Positions 16,761 through 25,990 of a stretch of 64,000 nt of DNA are shown in pieces; position 1 is the stretch's first letter, and each line of letters begins with the position of its first letter. The stretch is taken from assembly GCA_018333525.1 (NCBI GenBank), contig JAGXTF010000118.1, positions 124,001 to 188,000 on the forward strand, given 5' to 3'. The notes beneath the pieces are model-generated. The model worked only from the letters and a program-made list of their open reading frames with translations, was not told the DNA's origin and did not search any database. A program made the translations under genes and the position numbers. This DNA comes from Bacteroidota bacterium. GTDB lineage: Bacteria > Bacteroidota > Bacteroidia > NS11-12g > UBA955.

Positions 16761-17557
16761 TTTTCTATTTCGTAGTCGGGAGGAACTACAAACGGATACG
16801 AAGGTATATATGCATCGGTGGCAGTTGTAAACTCAATATCCATGCGTACATTTTTTGCGTCACCAGTGGCCAGAATTACCATTTTTTCTGCGACGTCAAA
16901 AGCACCCGCATTTTTTAGACCGGTATAAGATGCCCGCAATTGTCGCAGGCTGTTGTTCTGCTGTACAAAAACACTATCCGGCATTGTATAGTTACGCGAG
17001 TAAATACCATTCAGTAATTGACCGTTAATGGCATAATGAAAGGCTTTGTTTTCATTCATCACATAGCTCATTTTATCATATAACGGATTGCTGAGGATTA
17101 AATTTTGCAATTCGCGAAGGCCAATTTCTGCACCCAGCAATTCTCCGAGTTGTTTGATACTGTATTGGGTATATTTTTTATTATACAAATCCAGCAACTT
17201 TACACTGTCTGCTGTTACTATTCCCTTCATCACCTGAATACCCAGTGCGGCCGAAACGGAAAACCAAATAATGCTGTCTTTTCTCATTCTCAAACTGACG
17301 TTAAATGAGAGATCCTGATCCACACCCGAATAATCCACAGCCATGCGTGAACTGAAATATTCCCATTCAATTCGTTTTAAGGAATCCACTTTATAGGTTT
17401 GATTTTTCAGGTTATTTTCCATGGAATCAAACAAATGCGAAATATTTAAAGAATCTTGTCTGTTTTGTATTTCCGCATCCCTCCTGGAGATATGTTTTCT
17501 GGATTTACATGAACCAAAAAATACCAATAAGGAAAATGAAATAATAAAGTATTTCAA
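16757..17557 (-). CDS. DUF4292 lipoprotein
   Basis: 266 residues with a lipoprotein signal 'LLVFFGSC' (Cys ~17). The rest is beta-rich and resembles DUF4292, which has a LolA/LolB-like shape in predictions; a role in outer-membrane or lipoprotein handling is inference. It lies between a TPR lipoprotein (7-base gap) and the EnvC-like gene (4-base overlap), the usual Bacteroidota order. Confidence 0.78.
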   Translation of the reverse strand: MKYFIISFSLLVFFGSCKSRKHISRRDAEIQNRQDSLNISHLFDSMENNLKNQTYKVDSLKRIEWEYFSSRMAVDYSGVDQDLSFNVSLRMRKDSIIWFSVSAALGIQVMKGIVTADSVKLLDLYNKKYTQYSIKQLGELLGAEIGLRELQNLILSNPLYDKMSYVMNENKAFHYAINGQLLNGIYSRNYTMPDSVFVQQNNSLRQLRASYTGLKNAGAFDVAEKMVILATGDAKNVRMDIEFTTATDAYIPSYPFVVPPDYEIEK

Positions 17558-17564
17558 AGTTTTT

Positions 17565-19259
17565 CTATTTAAAATTATTTAGTTTCTGTTGGAGTTGTGG
17601 TTTGTGATAACCACTATTCCAGGCCAGATTCCAATATTCCCGGGCTTTGGAATTATCATTTTTTAAAATGTAAATGTCACCCAGTAATTCGTAAATCTTA
17701 CCTGTTGGATCCGAACGAACTGCCTTATCCATGGTAATGATAGCTTTGTCCAACATGCCTGCTTTCATATACACATAACCCTGATAATAATAGAGCTGAA
17801 AATTCAAAGGTTGTAATTGCAGTGCCTGATCCACCCAGTTCACACAAGCTTCTTTCTTTTCATCGTGGAAAGAATAGGTATATGCCAACTCTGCCAACAC
17901 CAATGAGTTGTTTGGATATTGTTCATATAGCACTTGTAACAATTGCAACGCTTCCTCCTTTTTACCGGATAAATTCAAATAGCGGGCCATACATAACTTT
18001 AGTGGAATAATAGCATCGTCATCCACTGCAAAAGACAATCCAGTTTCAGCATAATTTTTAGCTGCAGCCCAGTCCTGCTGCCCTGTTGCAGCGCTAGCGG
18101 CTATGTAAAAAACTGTAGGGTTTGCCGGAAAAAGATCTAACATGGAATCTGCAGCATTGCGCATGGAAGTATAATTGGCCGTTCTGTCCAGACTTTCGGT
18201 ATAACGGGACCACACCTGAAAATCATTGTTAAACAGTGCAATGGTTTTTGCATAGGTTTCAGAGGCAAGCGAATAATTTGCTGAAGAAAAATACCAGTCT
18301 GCCAGAAACAACCAGGAGCGATGATCTCCGGAATGAATGGCAGTGAGTGTTATCAATGGCTCCCTGAGGCTGTCATAATAGGAATTGCCCGGTGCTTTAT
18401 TCAAAAACGGACCGAGGCAATTGTGTTTTTTCCATACATCCAAATGCGGGCTTTTTACTGCTATCTGGCAATGTTGCCACAATTCCTGTTTGCTGCCATA
18501 TTCCTGAAAATATTGGCATAATGAAAATAACAATTCGGGATTTTCCGGATCATTCGCCAGCAATTGTTTGTAGATTTTTGCGGATTCTTCCGGTTTTCCT
18601 GCATTGGAATATATTCCTGCAAGTTTCAGTTGGTATTGCTTTCTGTAAGGATATTTACGAATTAAATTTTGCCAGTCTGCAATGGCATCGTCGTATTTTT
18701 TTAATGCAATTCTGGCGTCTGTTCTCGCCTGAACGATGTCTTCTCGCAGACTAAAAGCCTTTTCCCACTGGTTGCAATGCAAAATTAAATTTTCAAACTC
18801 ACCGGCGTATTTATACATTTTTGCTGCATCGTCATAAAACGACCAATGCCCGGGATATTTTACTGCAAGGCGGTTGTAGAGTTTAGCTGCTTGGGAATAC
18901 TGCCGTGTATTTTTATACAAATCCGCTTCAAAAAGGGTGTAATAATAATTGGAAGTATCAGCCAATTCTGCTTTTTGAATATTTTCAAAAGCTGAGGTTT
19001 TATTTCCGGATTTTAATTCAATGCATGCCAGACGATAAAAGCCGGCAGCGGGTTTGGGACTTTTGGCTGCGAATTTGGCAAACATCTCTGCCGCCTCTTT
19101 GTAATTGCCGATCATATATAAATTTTCGGCACTGTAATACAATTCTTTTAATTCTTCGGAAATAACACCATTAGCAGAGGGAACAGTTTTTTTAATTCCA
19201 CGACAGGATGCAAAGCTCAGACCAACTGCCAGAATTGGCAAAAGTCCATACCACCTCAT
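17565..19259 (-). CDS. Tetratricopeptide-repeat lipoprotein
   Basis: 564 residues with lipoprotein signal 'GLSFASC' (Cys ~19). The body is made of helical TPR pairs (for example 'YNRLAVKYPGHWSFYDDAAKMY' and 'AYTYSFHDEKKEACVNWVDQAL'). It is likely a scaffold for envelope protein complexes. Its ATG overlaps the stop of the nucleotidyltransferase by 4 bases. No enzymatic motif. Confidence 0.85.
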   Translation of the reverse strand: MRWYGLLPILAVGLSFASCRGIKKTVPSANGVISEELKELYYSAENLYMIGNYKEAAEMFAKFAAKSPKPAAGFYRLACIELKSGNKTSAFENIQKAELADTSNYYYTLFEADLYKNTRQYSQAAKLYNRLAVKYPGHWSFYDDAAKMYKYAGEFENLILHCNQWEKAFSLREDIVQARTDARIALKKYDDAIADWQNLIRKYPYRKQYQLKLAGIYSNAGKPEESAKIYKQLLANDPENPELLFSLCQYFQEYGSKQELWQHCQIAVKSPHLDVWKKHNCLGPFLNKAPGNSYYDSLREPLITLTAIHSGDHRSWLFLADWYFSSANYSLASETYAKTIALFNNDFQVWSRYTESLDRTANYTSMRNAADSMLDLFPANPTVFYIAASAATGQQDWAAAKNYAETGLSFAVDDDAIIPLKLCMARYLNLSGKKEEALQLLQVLYEQYPNNSLVLAELAYTYSFHDEKKEACVNWVDQALQLQPLNFQLYYYQGYVYMKAGMLDKAIITMDKAVRSDPTGKIYELLGDIYILKNDNSKAREYWNLAWNSGYHKPQLQQKLNNFK

Positions 19260-20257
19260 GAGAAAGTGGAATAGTCCCCTATGCTGAATTCGTGGCTGTT
19301 TCCATCTAAAAGCACATGATTTCCAATCATACTGTTGCGCAAATTCATATTGCAGATTTTGCTGTTGTTTTGAATAATAGAACTCTGAATGGTGCTATTT
19401 TCAATAACGGTATTGTCTCCAATGGAAACATATGGTCCGATGGTGCTGCCTGTAATCTTAACATTTACACCAATAAAACAGGGTTCAATAATTTTGGTGC
19501 CGCCATTATATTGGGTATGATTCACTGCAAATAATTCCGGACGCGTATCCAACAATCGGTTGTTGGTATTCACTGTTGCATCCTTATTGCCGCAATCCCA
19601 CCACTCATCCACAGCACCGGTTACGAATTCCATGCCTTTGTTTTTCATGTTTTCAAGGGCATTTGTAAGTTGATATTCTCCTTTTTCCCGGATATCATTA
19701 TCAATAAGGTATTGCAATTCTGTTTGCAAGGTTTCGCCACTTTTGAAAAAATAAATACCAATGATGGCAAGATCGCTCACAAATTCGGCAGGCTTCTCAA
19801 TAAAATCGGTGATGGTGTTATTTTCGTTCAGTTTCACCACACCAAAGGAACTTGGATTGTCCACTTTGTGCACCCAGATTACGCCATCGTGGTTTTTATC
19901 CAAATGAAATTTGGCGCGAAACAATGTATCTGCAAAAGCTACAATTACATCGCCTTTTAAACATTCTTTGGCACATAAAATGGCATGTGCTGTCCCGAGT
20001 GCTTCTTCCTGGTAAAATATTCGCCCTTTGGCACCTACACTTTCAGCAATATGGATGAGTTGTTCCTCGGTTTCCTGTCCAAAGTATCCTGTTACAAATC
20101 CTATTTCGTCAATGGGTTCACCGCATACTTCGCTGATATCTTCTATCAGCCAGTGAACAATGGGTTTTCCGGCAACCGGTAATAAGGGCTTGGGAACTGT
20201 GAGTGTATGTGGTCTCATACGTTTGCCCATACCGGCCATTGGAATAATGAGTTTCAT
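19256..20257 (-). CDS. Sugar-nucleotide pyrophosphorylase (nucleotidyltransferase plus left-handed beta-helix)
   Basis: 333 residues. The N-terminal 'MAGMGKRMRPHTLTVPKPLLPVAGKP' is the nucleotidyltransferase signature (GxGxRxxPxT...KP). A hexapeptide-repeat tail (~245-325, 'TIGPYVSIGDNTVIENSTI') suggests a glucose-1-phosphate thymidylyl/uridylyltransferase-like enzyme. It would provide NDP-sugar for surface polysaccharide, fitting the flippase two genes upstream. Confidence 0.9.
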   Translation of the reverse strand: MKLIIPMAGMGKRMRPHTLTVPKPLLPVAGKPIVHWLIEDISEVCGEPIDEIGFVTGYFGQETEEQLIHIAESVGAKGRIFYQEEALGTAHAILCAKECLKGDVIVAFADTLFRAKFHLDKNHDGVIWVHKVDNPSSFGVVKLNENNTITDFIEKPAEFVSDLAIIGIYFFKSGETLQTELQYLIDNDIREKGEYQLTNALENMKNKGMEFVTGAVDEWWDCGNKDATVNTNNRLLDTRPELFAVNHTQYNGGTKIIEPCFIGVNVKITGSTIGPYVSIGDNTVIENSTIQSSIIQNNSKICNMNLRNSMIGNHVLLDGNSHEFSIGDYSTFS

Positions 20258-20353
20258 GCTTGTTTCTCTGCTTAAATCTTTTGCTCCTGAAAGGGTGCAA
20301 AATAAATAAATACTGATGAAATGATTGTTTCCTTATTGCTAAAGGCGTACAGA

Positions 20354-20788
20354 TTATTTGCCACTACTTCCGTAACCTCCGCTACCACGGCCTGTTTCAT
20401 TGAGAATATCTTCTGGCAACCAATTCACTGTTTCATGCCTTGCTACCACCATTTGAGCAATCCGGTCTCCGGGTTTAATTTCAAAATCCACATGGCCATG
20501 GTTGATGAGCAACACCTTGATTTCTCCGCGGTAATCCGCATCAATAGTGCCAGGGGAGTTTAAAACCGTAACCCCGTTTTTTAGCGCGAGTCCGCTGCGC
20601 GGCCTTATTTGCGCTTCGTAGCCTTCGGGTAATTCCACATACAAACCGGTAGGTATAAGTAGCCTTTCGCCCGGTGAAATGGAGATTTCGCCTTCCAGCT
20701 CGGCATGCAGGTCCATTCCGGCGCTCAGCGAAGTTTGATACTTTGGAAGTGGGTTATTGCCCGTGTTTCTGATTTTTACGTCTAGCAT
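20354..20788 (-). CDS. dut: dUTP diphosphatase
   Basis: 144 residues from ATG 20788, the normal dUTPase length. All five motifs are visible, including 'SAGMDLHA', 'RPRSGLALKNGV', 'GTIDADYRGEI' and the C-terminal 'RGSGGYGSSGK'. It hydrolyses dUTP to dUMP, keeping uracil out of DNA. Its start lies inside the 3' end of the flippase gene (35-base overlap). Confidence 0.97.
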   Translation of the reverse strand: MLDVKIRNTGNNPLPKYQTSLSAGMDLHAELEGEISISPGERLLIPTGLYVELPEGYEAQIRPRSGLALKNGVTVLNSPGTIDADYRGEIKVLLINHGHVDFEIKPGDRIAQMVVARHETVNWLPEDILNETGRGSGGYGSSGK

Positions 20789-22235
20789 TTTTTGAAGATT
20801 CCAGCATCCAAACCAACAACACAAAACCCGGAATTGCCAATATCGATAAAAAAGGGACTATTGAATGATATTCCGTAGCTACATATCCGAGTGCAATAGC
20901 GAAGAGGATGCTCAAAGTAATTTTGAATATGGGATAGGGTACCGGAAAATGTTTCTTTCCCAAAAAATAGCCCATGAACATTAAGGAAGCATATGCCGCC
21001 AAAGTTGTCCAGGCACTGGCAACAAAGCCAAATTTTGGAATTCCGTAGAAATTTCCCGCAAGGGTTATTCCCGCAGCAATTGCAGAAATAATCGCACCGG
21101 TTCCTGTTTTATTGTTCAGTTTATACCAGGTGCTTAAATTGTAATAAATACCCAAGCATAAATTGGCCAAAAGCAAAACAGGAACAATTGCAAGGCCATC
21201 CGCATTTTGAAAATACGCGGTATTTCTTATCAGCAAAGGTCCCAGCCAGGGCAACAATGCAATGGTTGCCACATAAATAAAACCACATACATATACAAAC
21301 CATTTTAAAATATATGCATAGGATTCTTTTGCATTTTCATGTTCAGAATGTTTGAAAAAAAATGGCTCCGCAGCAAAACGAAATGCTTGTACAAACAGTG
21401 TCATAATCATACTTAATTTGTAAAAAGCCCCGTAAATACCAGCCTGATAATCTCCTTGATTTGCAGGTAAAAGTTGCTTTAATAAAATTCTGTCAAGGGT
21501 TTCATTAATCATTCCGGCAAACCCTACAACCACCAGAGGGATGCTGTATTTCATCATTTTTTTAAACAAATCCCTGTCAAATCCTCCGCGCAACTTTTTC
21601 CATAAATTTCCAAAAAATGGTAAAATAATTAATGAAGAAACCAGATTGCTGATAAAAATATATTGTACCAGATTTTCAGAATTAAATATATTGTTCACCC
21701 AGGTATATCCGTGATTCAATAACCAGGGACATACCAAAATAAAAAATAAATTACAGAGAATATTTATACCGATATTCAACAAACGAATCCCTGCAAATTT
21801 CCAAGGTTTTTCATCGAATCGTAGCCATGCAAAAAACAGGGAACTTATGGCATCTGCACCCAGAATTGCGGCAAACCAAATGGCGTAATTCGGATGTTCC
21901 GGATAGCCGGCTTCATCCATAATAGGTTGCGAAAAGAGCAGGGAGAAAATAAATAGTAGCAGTCCGCTAAAACAAAGTGAAATGGTAGCGGTAGAAAATA
22001 CTTTTTCTGGGTGGTGGTTTTTTCTGGCGAAGTTGAAAAAGCCGGTTTCCATTCCATATGAAAAAATTACTGCTAAAAATCCTGCATAAGAGAATATCAC
22101 ATTTACTTCGCCATAGTCATCCACATTGGCCAGTTTTGCAGTGTACAAAGGCACCAGCAAAAAATTGAGGAAACGCCCCACCATGGTAGACAAACCATAT
22201 ACTGCGGTTTGCGATGCGAGTTTCTTCAGTACCAT
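20754..22235 (-). CDS. Oligosaccharide flippase / polysaccharide biosynthesis protein
   Basis: 493 residues with about 12-14 membrane helices (MVF/MATE superfamily, Wzx-like). The N-terminal 'LASQTAVYGLSTMVGRFLNFLLVPLYT' is typical. It translocates lipid-linked saccharides across the inner membrane. It is first gene of the long minus-strand operon to 14202. A TTCATTTG box (7 of 8) lies just upstream of the start. Confidence 0.9.
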   Translation of the reverse strand: MVLKKLASQTAVYGLSTMVGRFLNFLLVPLYTAKLANVDDYGEVNVIFSYAGFLAVIFSYGMETGFFNFARKNHHPEKVFSTATISLCFSGLLLFIFSLLFSQPIMDEAGYPEHPNYAIWFAAILGADAISSLFFAWLRFDEKPWKFAGIRLLNIGINILCNLFFILVCPWLLNHGYTWVNNIFNSENLVQYIFISNLVSSLIILPFFGNLWKKLRGGFDRDLFKKMMKYSIPLVVVGFAGMINETLDRILLKQLLPANQGDYQAGIYGAFYKLSMIMTLFVQAFRFAAEPFFFKHSEHENAKESYAYILKWFVYVCGFIYVATIALLPWLGPLLIRNTAYFQNADGLAIVPVLLLANLCLGIYYNLSTWYKLNNKTGTGAIISAIAAGITLAGNFYGIPKFGFVASAWTTLAAYASLMFMGYFLGKKHFPVPYPIFKITLSILFAIALGYVATEYHSIVPFLSILAIPGFVLLVWMLESSKNARRKNQKHGQ

Positions 22236-22303
22236 CGGTCACAAATGAAGTTTGTTTTTTTTTATTCTTTTGAAAGATTTATCCCGAAGCGGTGGAATAC
22301 CCG

Positions 22304-22329
22304 ACAAAAAAAGCGGGCCGAAGCCCGCT
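22304..22329 (-). terminator. Terminator of the sigma/barrel operon
   Basis: Stem AGCGGGC / GCCCGCT with a CGAA tetraloop (22312-22329), followed on the minus strand by seven T. It ends the ECF-sigma operon before the flippase operon begins. Confidence 0.88.
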
Positions 22330-22359
22330 GACCAAAAAGAAATGATAAGAAAATAAACC

Positions 22360-24042
22360 TTAGTTTTTAATTTTTATTCCTGAACCTCCGGCTTTAATCC
22401 CGGGGAAACTTCCTCGTCCACTGCGTCCACTGCTGCCGCCGGGATAATAACCGGGAGAAACACGGCTGGAGCCTCTGGTACGCTGGCGTTCCCATTGATC
22501 CACGGGTTTGGTGTGGTCAATATCAAAATAATTGCGGTTGCTGGTTTTGCCTGATTCGGAATTGTTATTACTGGTGTCTTGTCCTGCGGGGTTTTCAGTA
22601 CAGGAACAACGCACTTTAATATATTGGCTGGTGGTGGAATCATAGTAATAATATTCCTTATCCTGCGATACCTCTGTGCGATTTTCTTCCCGGTCATAAT
22701 CCTCTTCATAATCGTCCCACAGATCGAACAATACACCAAATTTAAACTGGTAATAAGCGGGTTGTAATTTTATGGTTTGCAACTTATAAGTAGCCAGCCC
22801 TCCGTCGAAATTGGATTTATCCAGATCGGCGATTTTGGTATCGGTGCCCGACATATATTCCACCCTGCCATCGAGTGAAACGTGCCTGCTAACGGCAAGG
22901 CGCAATCCCACTGCTCCGCCATACATAAAGCTGGCGGTAGTAAGTGCATTGGTGCGGGAATTGTTTTCGTAATCTGTTTTGTGGCTGTAGGATTCTGTGT
23001 ATTGGCTGGCAGCATAAATGCGTGGTCCGGCGAAAACATTTACGTAGGGTTTTAAAGGAAGCCTTCCGAATTCAAAATGACCGCGGGCAAAGAAATCAAA
23101 GCTATGCATGCTGAGCCTTGTATATCCGGAATCCTGGGAGGTGTTGTTTAATACCACACCGTATTTTTCTCCGCGTCCATAAAACTGCATTCCGAAATCC
23201 ATTCCCAAATAGGCTCCAAACCATTGGTTATCCAACAGGTTGGCCGACATGATTTGAAAATTAAATCCGGCCTGTTGTCTGCCGCTGTCCATTGCCAAAG
23301 GCTTTTCGGGATCCTGCATGGTAAAGTGAATGCCAATCCAGGGGCCTCTGAAATTTCCATAAGGGGTTGGGTTTTTCCCATTGGAATTGGAAGGTTTTTG
23401 TACTGCAGAAACGCCGCTGATTTTTGCGATATTATCAAAGCGGGTTGTTTGTTCGAGAGGTTTTGCTCCCACCACTGAAGTGGTGGGGTTAGTAGATTCT
23501 GCGTTGGTGGCATTGGCTAATGCATCGTTGCCTACCACTGAAGAGGTGGGGTTAGAAGGGGTTTCTTCCGATGAGGTTTTCGCGTTTTGTTTCAGTCCCA
23601 CTTCTGAAGTGGTGGAGTAGGAAGGGGATGCAGAAGAATTGGCTGTTTTTTTATCGCCCAGCCCTTCAGTGGTGGGGTTAAAGGTTGCAATATTTTCCGC
23701 GTCTTTAGAGTAATTATTCTCCGAATTTTTGTTTACAGAAATTTCAGTATTTGATTTTTTATTTTCTGTGGATTTTAATTCGGAATTGCTGTGGGTAAGA
23801 GCTGTATGGTTGTATTTGGCAAGGGTAAATACAGCTATAAGGGTGGTTAACATGGTGATTGTAATTAATGTGATTGTTGATTTTTTATTCTTTTGAAACC
23901 ATAAAACAAAGGGTCTTTTTTTGTCGGCTTTATCGAGAAGATTGCGCATATCTTCCCATGCCGCATCGTTGTATGGCATCTCAAATCCGCTCAGGTTTTC
24001 CCTGAACAAATCATCGGGCATATGTTGGTTTTCCTTGTTCAT
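22360..24042 (-). CDS. Putative trans-envelope anti-sigma-like protein with barrel-like C-terminus
   Basis: 560 residues. Residues 1-~50 are cytoplasmic and carry 'DLFRENLSGFEMPYNDAAWEDMRNLLD', a pattern I associate with anti-sigma-like heads in Bacteroidota; ~53-75 is one membrane helix ('LITITMLTTLIAVFTLA'); ~80-210 is a Ser/Thr/Asn-rich periplasmic linker with four ~8-residue repeats (N-P-T-T-S-V-V-G type); ~215-450 looks like a small outer-membrane barrel; the tail is Gly/Arg/Ser-rich. It overlaps the ECF sigma gene by 4 bases, so it is probably that factor's regulator, sensing the envelope. Function is inferred from architecture and context. Confidence 0.65.
   Translation of the reverse strand: MNKENQHMPDDLFRENLSGFEMPYNDAAWEDMRNLLDKADKKRPFVLWFQKNKKSTITLITITMLTTLIAVFTLAKYNHTALTHSNSELKSTENKKSNTEISVNKNSENNYSKDAENIATFNPTTEGLGDKKTANSSASPSYSTTSEVGLKQNAKTSSEETPSNPTSSVVGNDALANATNAESTNPTTSVVGAKPLEQTTRFDNIAKISGVSAVQKPSNSNGKNPTPYGNFRGPWIGIHFTMQDPEKPLAMDSGRQQAGFNFQIMSANLLDNQWFGAYLGMDFGMQFYGRGEKYGVVLNNTSQDSGYTRLSMHSFDFFARGHFEFGRLPLKPYVNVFAGPRIYAASQYTESYSHKTDYENNSRTNALTTASFMYGGAVGLRLAVSRHVSLDGRVEYMSGTDTKIADLDKSNFDGGLATYKLQTIKLQPAYYQFKFGVLFDLWDDYEEDYDREENRTEVSQDKEYYYYDSTTSQYIKVRCSCTENPAGQDTSNNNSESGKTSNRNYFDIDHTKPVDQWERQRTRGSSRVSPGYYPGGSSGRSGRGSFPGIKAGGSGIKIKN
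23468..23680. repeat. Four palindromic in-frame repeats inside the anti-sigma-like gene
   Basis: Near-copies of CCCACCACTGAAGTGGTGGG occur at 23468-23492, 23531-23555, 23597-23620 and 23658-23680, spaced 60-66 bases and always in frame. Each is largely self-complementary at DNA level and encodes an octapeptide like NPTTSVVG in the periplasmic linker. Confidence 0.85.
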
Positions 24043-24644
24043 GATTTCTCGCTTTTATGTTCCAGTTTTTGTTTGAGAATGCGTCTTGCTTCGGAGACAT
24101 GCCATTTGCTGGTGCCCGATGAAATGGAAAGTACTTTGGCGATTTCTTCATGTTTAAATCCTTCGATGGCATACATGTTAAAAACCAATCGGGTGGTATC
24201 GGGCAAATCGTGCAGCATTTTCAGCAGGTCTTTTGCATACAATTCCTGCAATGCATTTGCATTTACTCCAACCGTATCTTCCAGAACTTCGGTGAGGCTT
24301 TCTTCGCGGAATTTCACCCTGCTTCTTATTTTATCGATGATGGCGTTCCGGATGATGCGATAGATCCATCCTTCCAGATTGCTTTCACCCAGAAAGCTAT
24401 GCAGGTTTTGAAAAACCTTGAGAAACCCTGTGTTCAGCACTTCGCGTGCCTCGTCTTCATTCCCCAAATACCTCATGCAGGTTCCCATCATTCTTCCATA
24501 GTATTTGCGATAGAGCTGTTCCTGTGCCGCGCGGTTATTTTCCAGGCAACCTTGTACCATCAGAGACACTTCCGGAGTGAGTCCTTTTGTTACTTTGGTT
24601 TCAGCGGTTTCGCCAATCGATATGGAAGGTGATAAAACGTTCAC
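24039..24644 (-). CDS. ECF-type RNA polymerase sigma factor
   Basis: 201 residues. Region 2 (~40-105, 'LYRKYYGRMMGTCMRYLGNEDEARE...' and 'WIYRIIRNAIIDKIR') and region 4 (~145-195, 'LPDTTRLVFNMYAIEGFKHEEIAKVLSISSGTSKWHVSEARRIL') are clear. The N-terminal ~35 residues are an extension. It is co-transcribed with the downstream trans-envelope protein. The ~190-base leader contains a strong hairpin at 24748-24769. Confidence 0.93.
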   Translation of the reverse strand: MNVLSPSISIGETAETKVTKGLTPEVSLMVQGCLENNRAAQEQLYRKYYGRMMGTCMRYLGNEDEAREVLNTGFLKVFQNLHSFLGESNLEGWIYRIIRNAIIDKIRSRVKFREESLTEVLEDTVGVNANALQELYAKDLLKMLHDLPDTTRLVFNMYAIEGFKHEEIAKVLSISSGTSKWHVSEARRILKQKLEHKSEKS

Positions 24645-24747
24645 GGGGTATTCCGGTTTTGCGTTCTCAGAAGTAATGACGCAGCGAGATTCAAAATGGT
24701 TGGGGAGAGGTTGAAAATAAATACAATGTATTTCATGTTTACCCCCT

Positions 24748-24769
24748 TTATCGGCAGGGATGCCGATAA
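24748..24769. repeat. Hairpin upstream of the sigma gene
   Basis: Perfect 9-base arms TTATCGGCA / TGCCGATAA with a GGGA loop, about 105 bases before the ECF sigma start. There is no T run in the minus direction. It could be a REP-type unit or a leader element. Confidence 0.6.
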
Positions 24770-24834
24770 TACGGTTGAAAATATATTTGGTTACAAAGTA
24801 TTAGTCTGGGTTTTAGAGTTGAATAGAACTACTA

Positions 24835-25952
24835 TTAGTATTTTCTTCGATAGACTTCAACTCTACAAGGATATTTAAGCATATCTAATCTTGGACTTTT
24901 ACAACATTTTACCATGAACAATCCAAATTGTTGATCTTCGTAATATGCTATTTCGCCAGCTTTTAAAGTTTGGAGTAATTTATACAAATTGCCCGACCAG
25001 ATCTGATATTTAAAAAGTCGAGAGGTGTCTTGTTTTGATGCGGTAAACCAAAGCCCGGAATCCATGTATTGAACAAAGTCATCAGGATATTCGGTCAAGT
25101 GCAAAAGGTACTTTCTGGCTTTTGTTTTTATTTCTGAATCAATATTGCCTGAGTCATTTTTAAGAATGAAATACTGATATGAATAAACGGTATCCGTGAA
25201 TTTGGTACTCGGAGTTACAACCAATATATTAGAATCTGAATAACACCAAATGTTCGGTTTGTTTAATTTGAATTTATAGCTGTTAAGGTAAGTTGCTGAA
25301 TCAAAAAAGTCGATTTCCGAGTCAGAGAATTTATTACGCAGTCCTGATTCAAATCCATTTAATACAAATTTTGTAAGGTTTTCATTCTTTGACCCAGTAT
25401 AACATTTTCATTTGGGAAATCTGCTTTTGAAAGTGAGTCACTGATGCAATTATATTCAGCGACAGCAAGTGTGTCTTTAGGATTTTCATATGCAATCAGA
25501 TTGAGACCATCCTCAGACATAAAAGGGTTAATCTCAAAATTCCCCAATTTGAATTTTGAAATTTCATTTTGAAAAATAAATTCATTTGGATAATGTTTTC
25601 GCGCCATGAAATTTTCAACCTTTTTCGAATTTGGCAAGGTAGAGCGAAGCAACGTCAATCTCAAAGATTCAGGAAGTTTCGTATCTGATATTTTATAAAT
25701 AATTCTTTTATCAACAATATAGAAATTTGAAATAGTAAAAGTGTCTATTAATGGGTTGTTTAGGGAGTATCTTCGGTTTTCAAGCGGGTTATATATAAAC
25801 CCATGGTTTCTTTCCTTATACAGGAAACCTTCAGTTGGAAAACCTGAATATTGATGAGGTACTTGCAGACTAAATGTATCACTCTTAATTACCTGGGCGC
25901 TTAAACAAATTATTTTACTTACTAAAATGAGTGAACAAAAAATAAGCCTCAT
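24835..25952 (-). pseudogene. Secreted protein of unknown function, split by a frameshift
   Basis: An upstream reading frame from ATG 25952 (signal peptide 'MRLIFCSLILVSKIICLSAQ') ends at 25359. A second frame open from about 25400 to the stop at 24835 has no ATG at its start and continues the same composition. Inserting one G in the GGG run at 25393-25395 joins them into one protein of about 372 residues ('...NENVILGSKNENLTKF...'). I recognise no domain. Either a real disrupted gene or a one-base sequence error. A start at 26009 is unlikely because it would lie in the E1 gene. Confidence 0.7.
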
Positions 25953-25990
25953 AATAAAGAATGTAAAATTGCAAGATACAAATTTGAATT

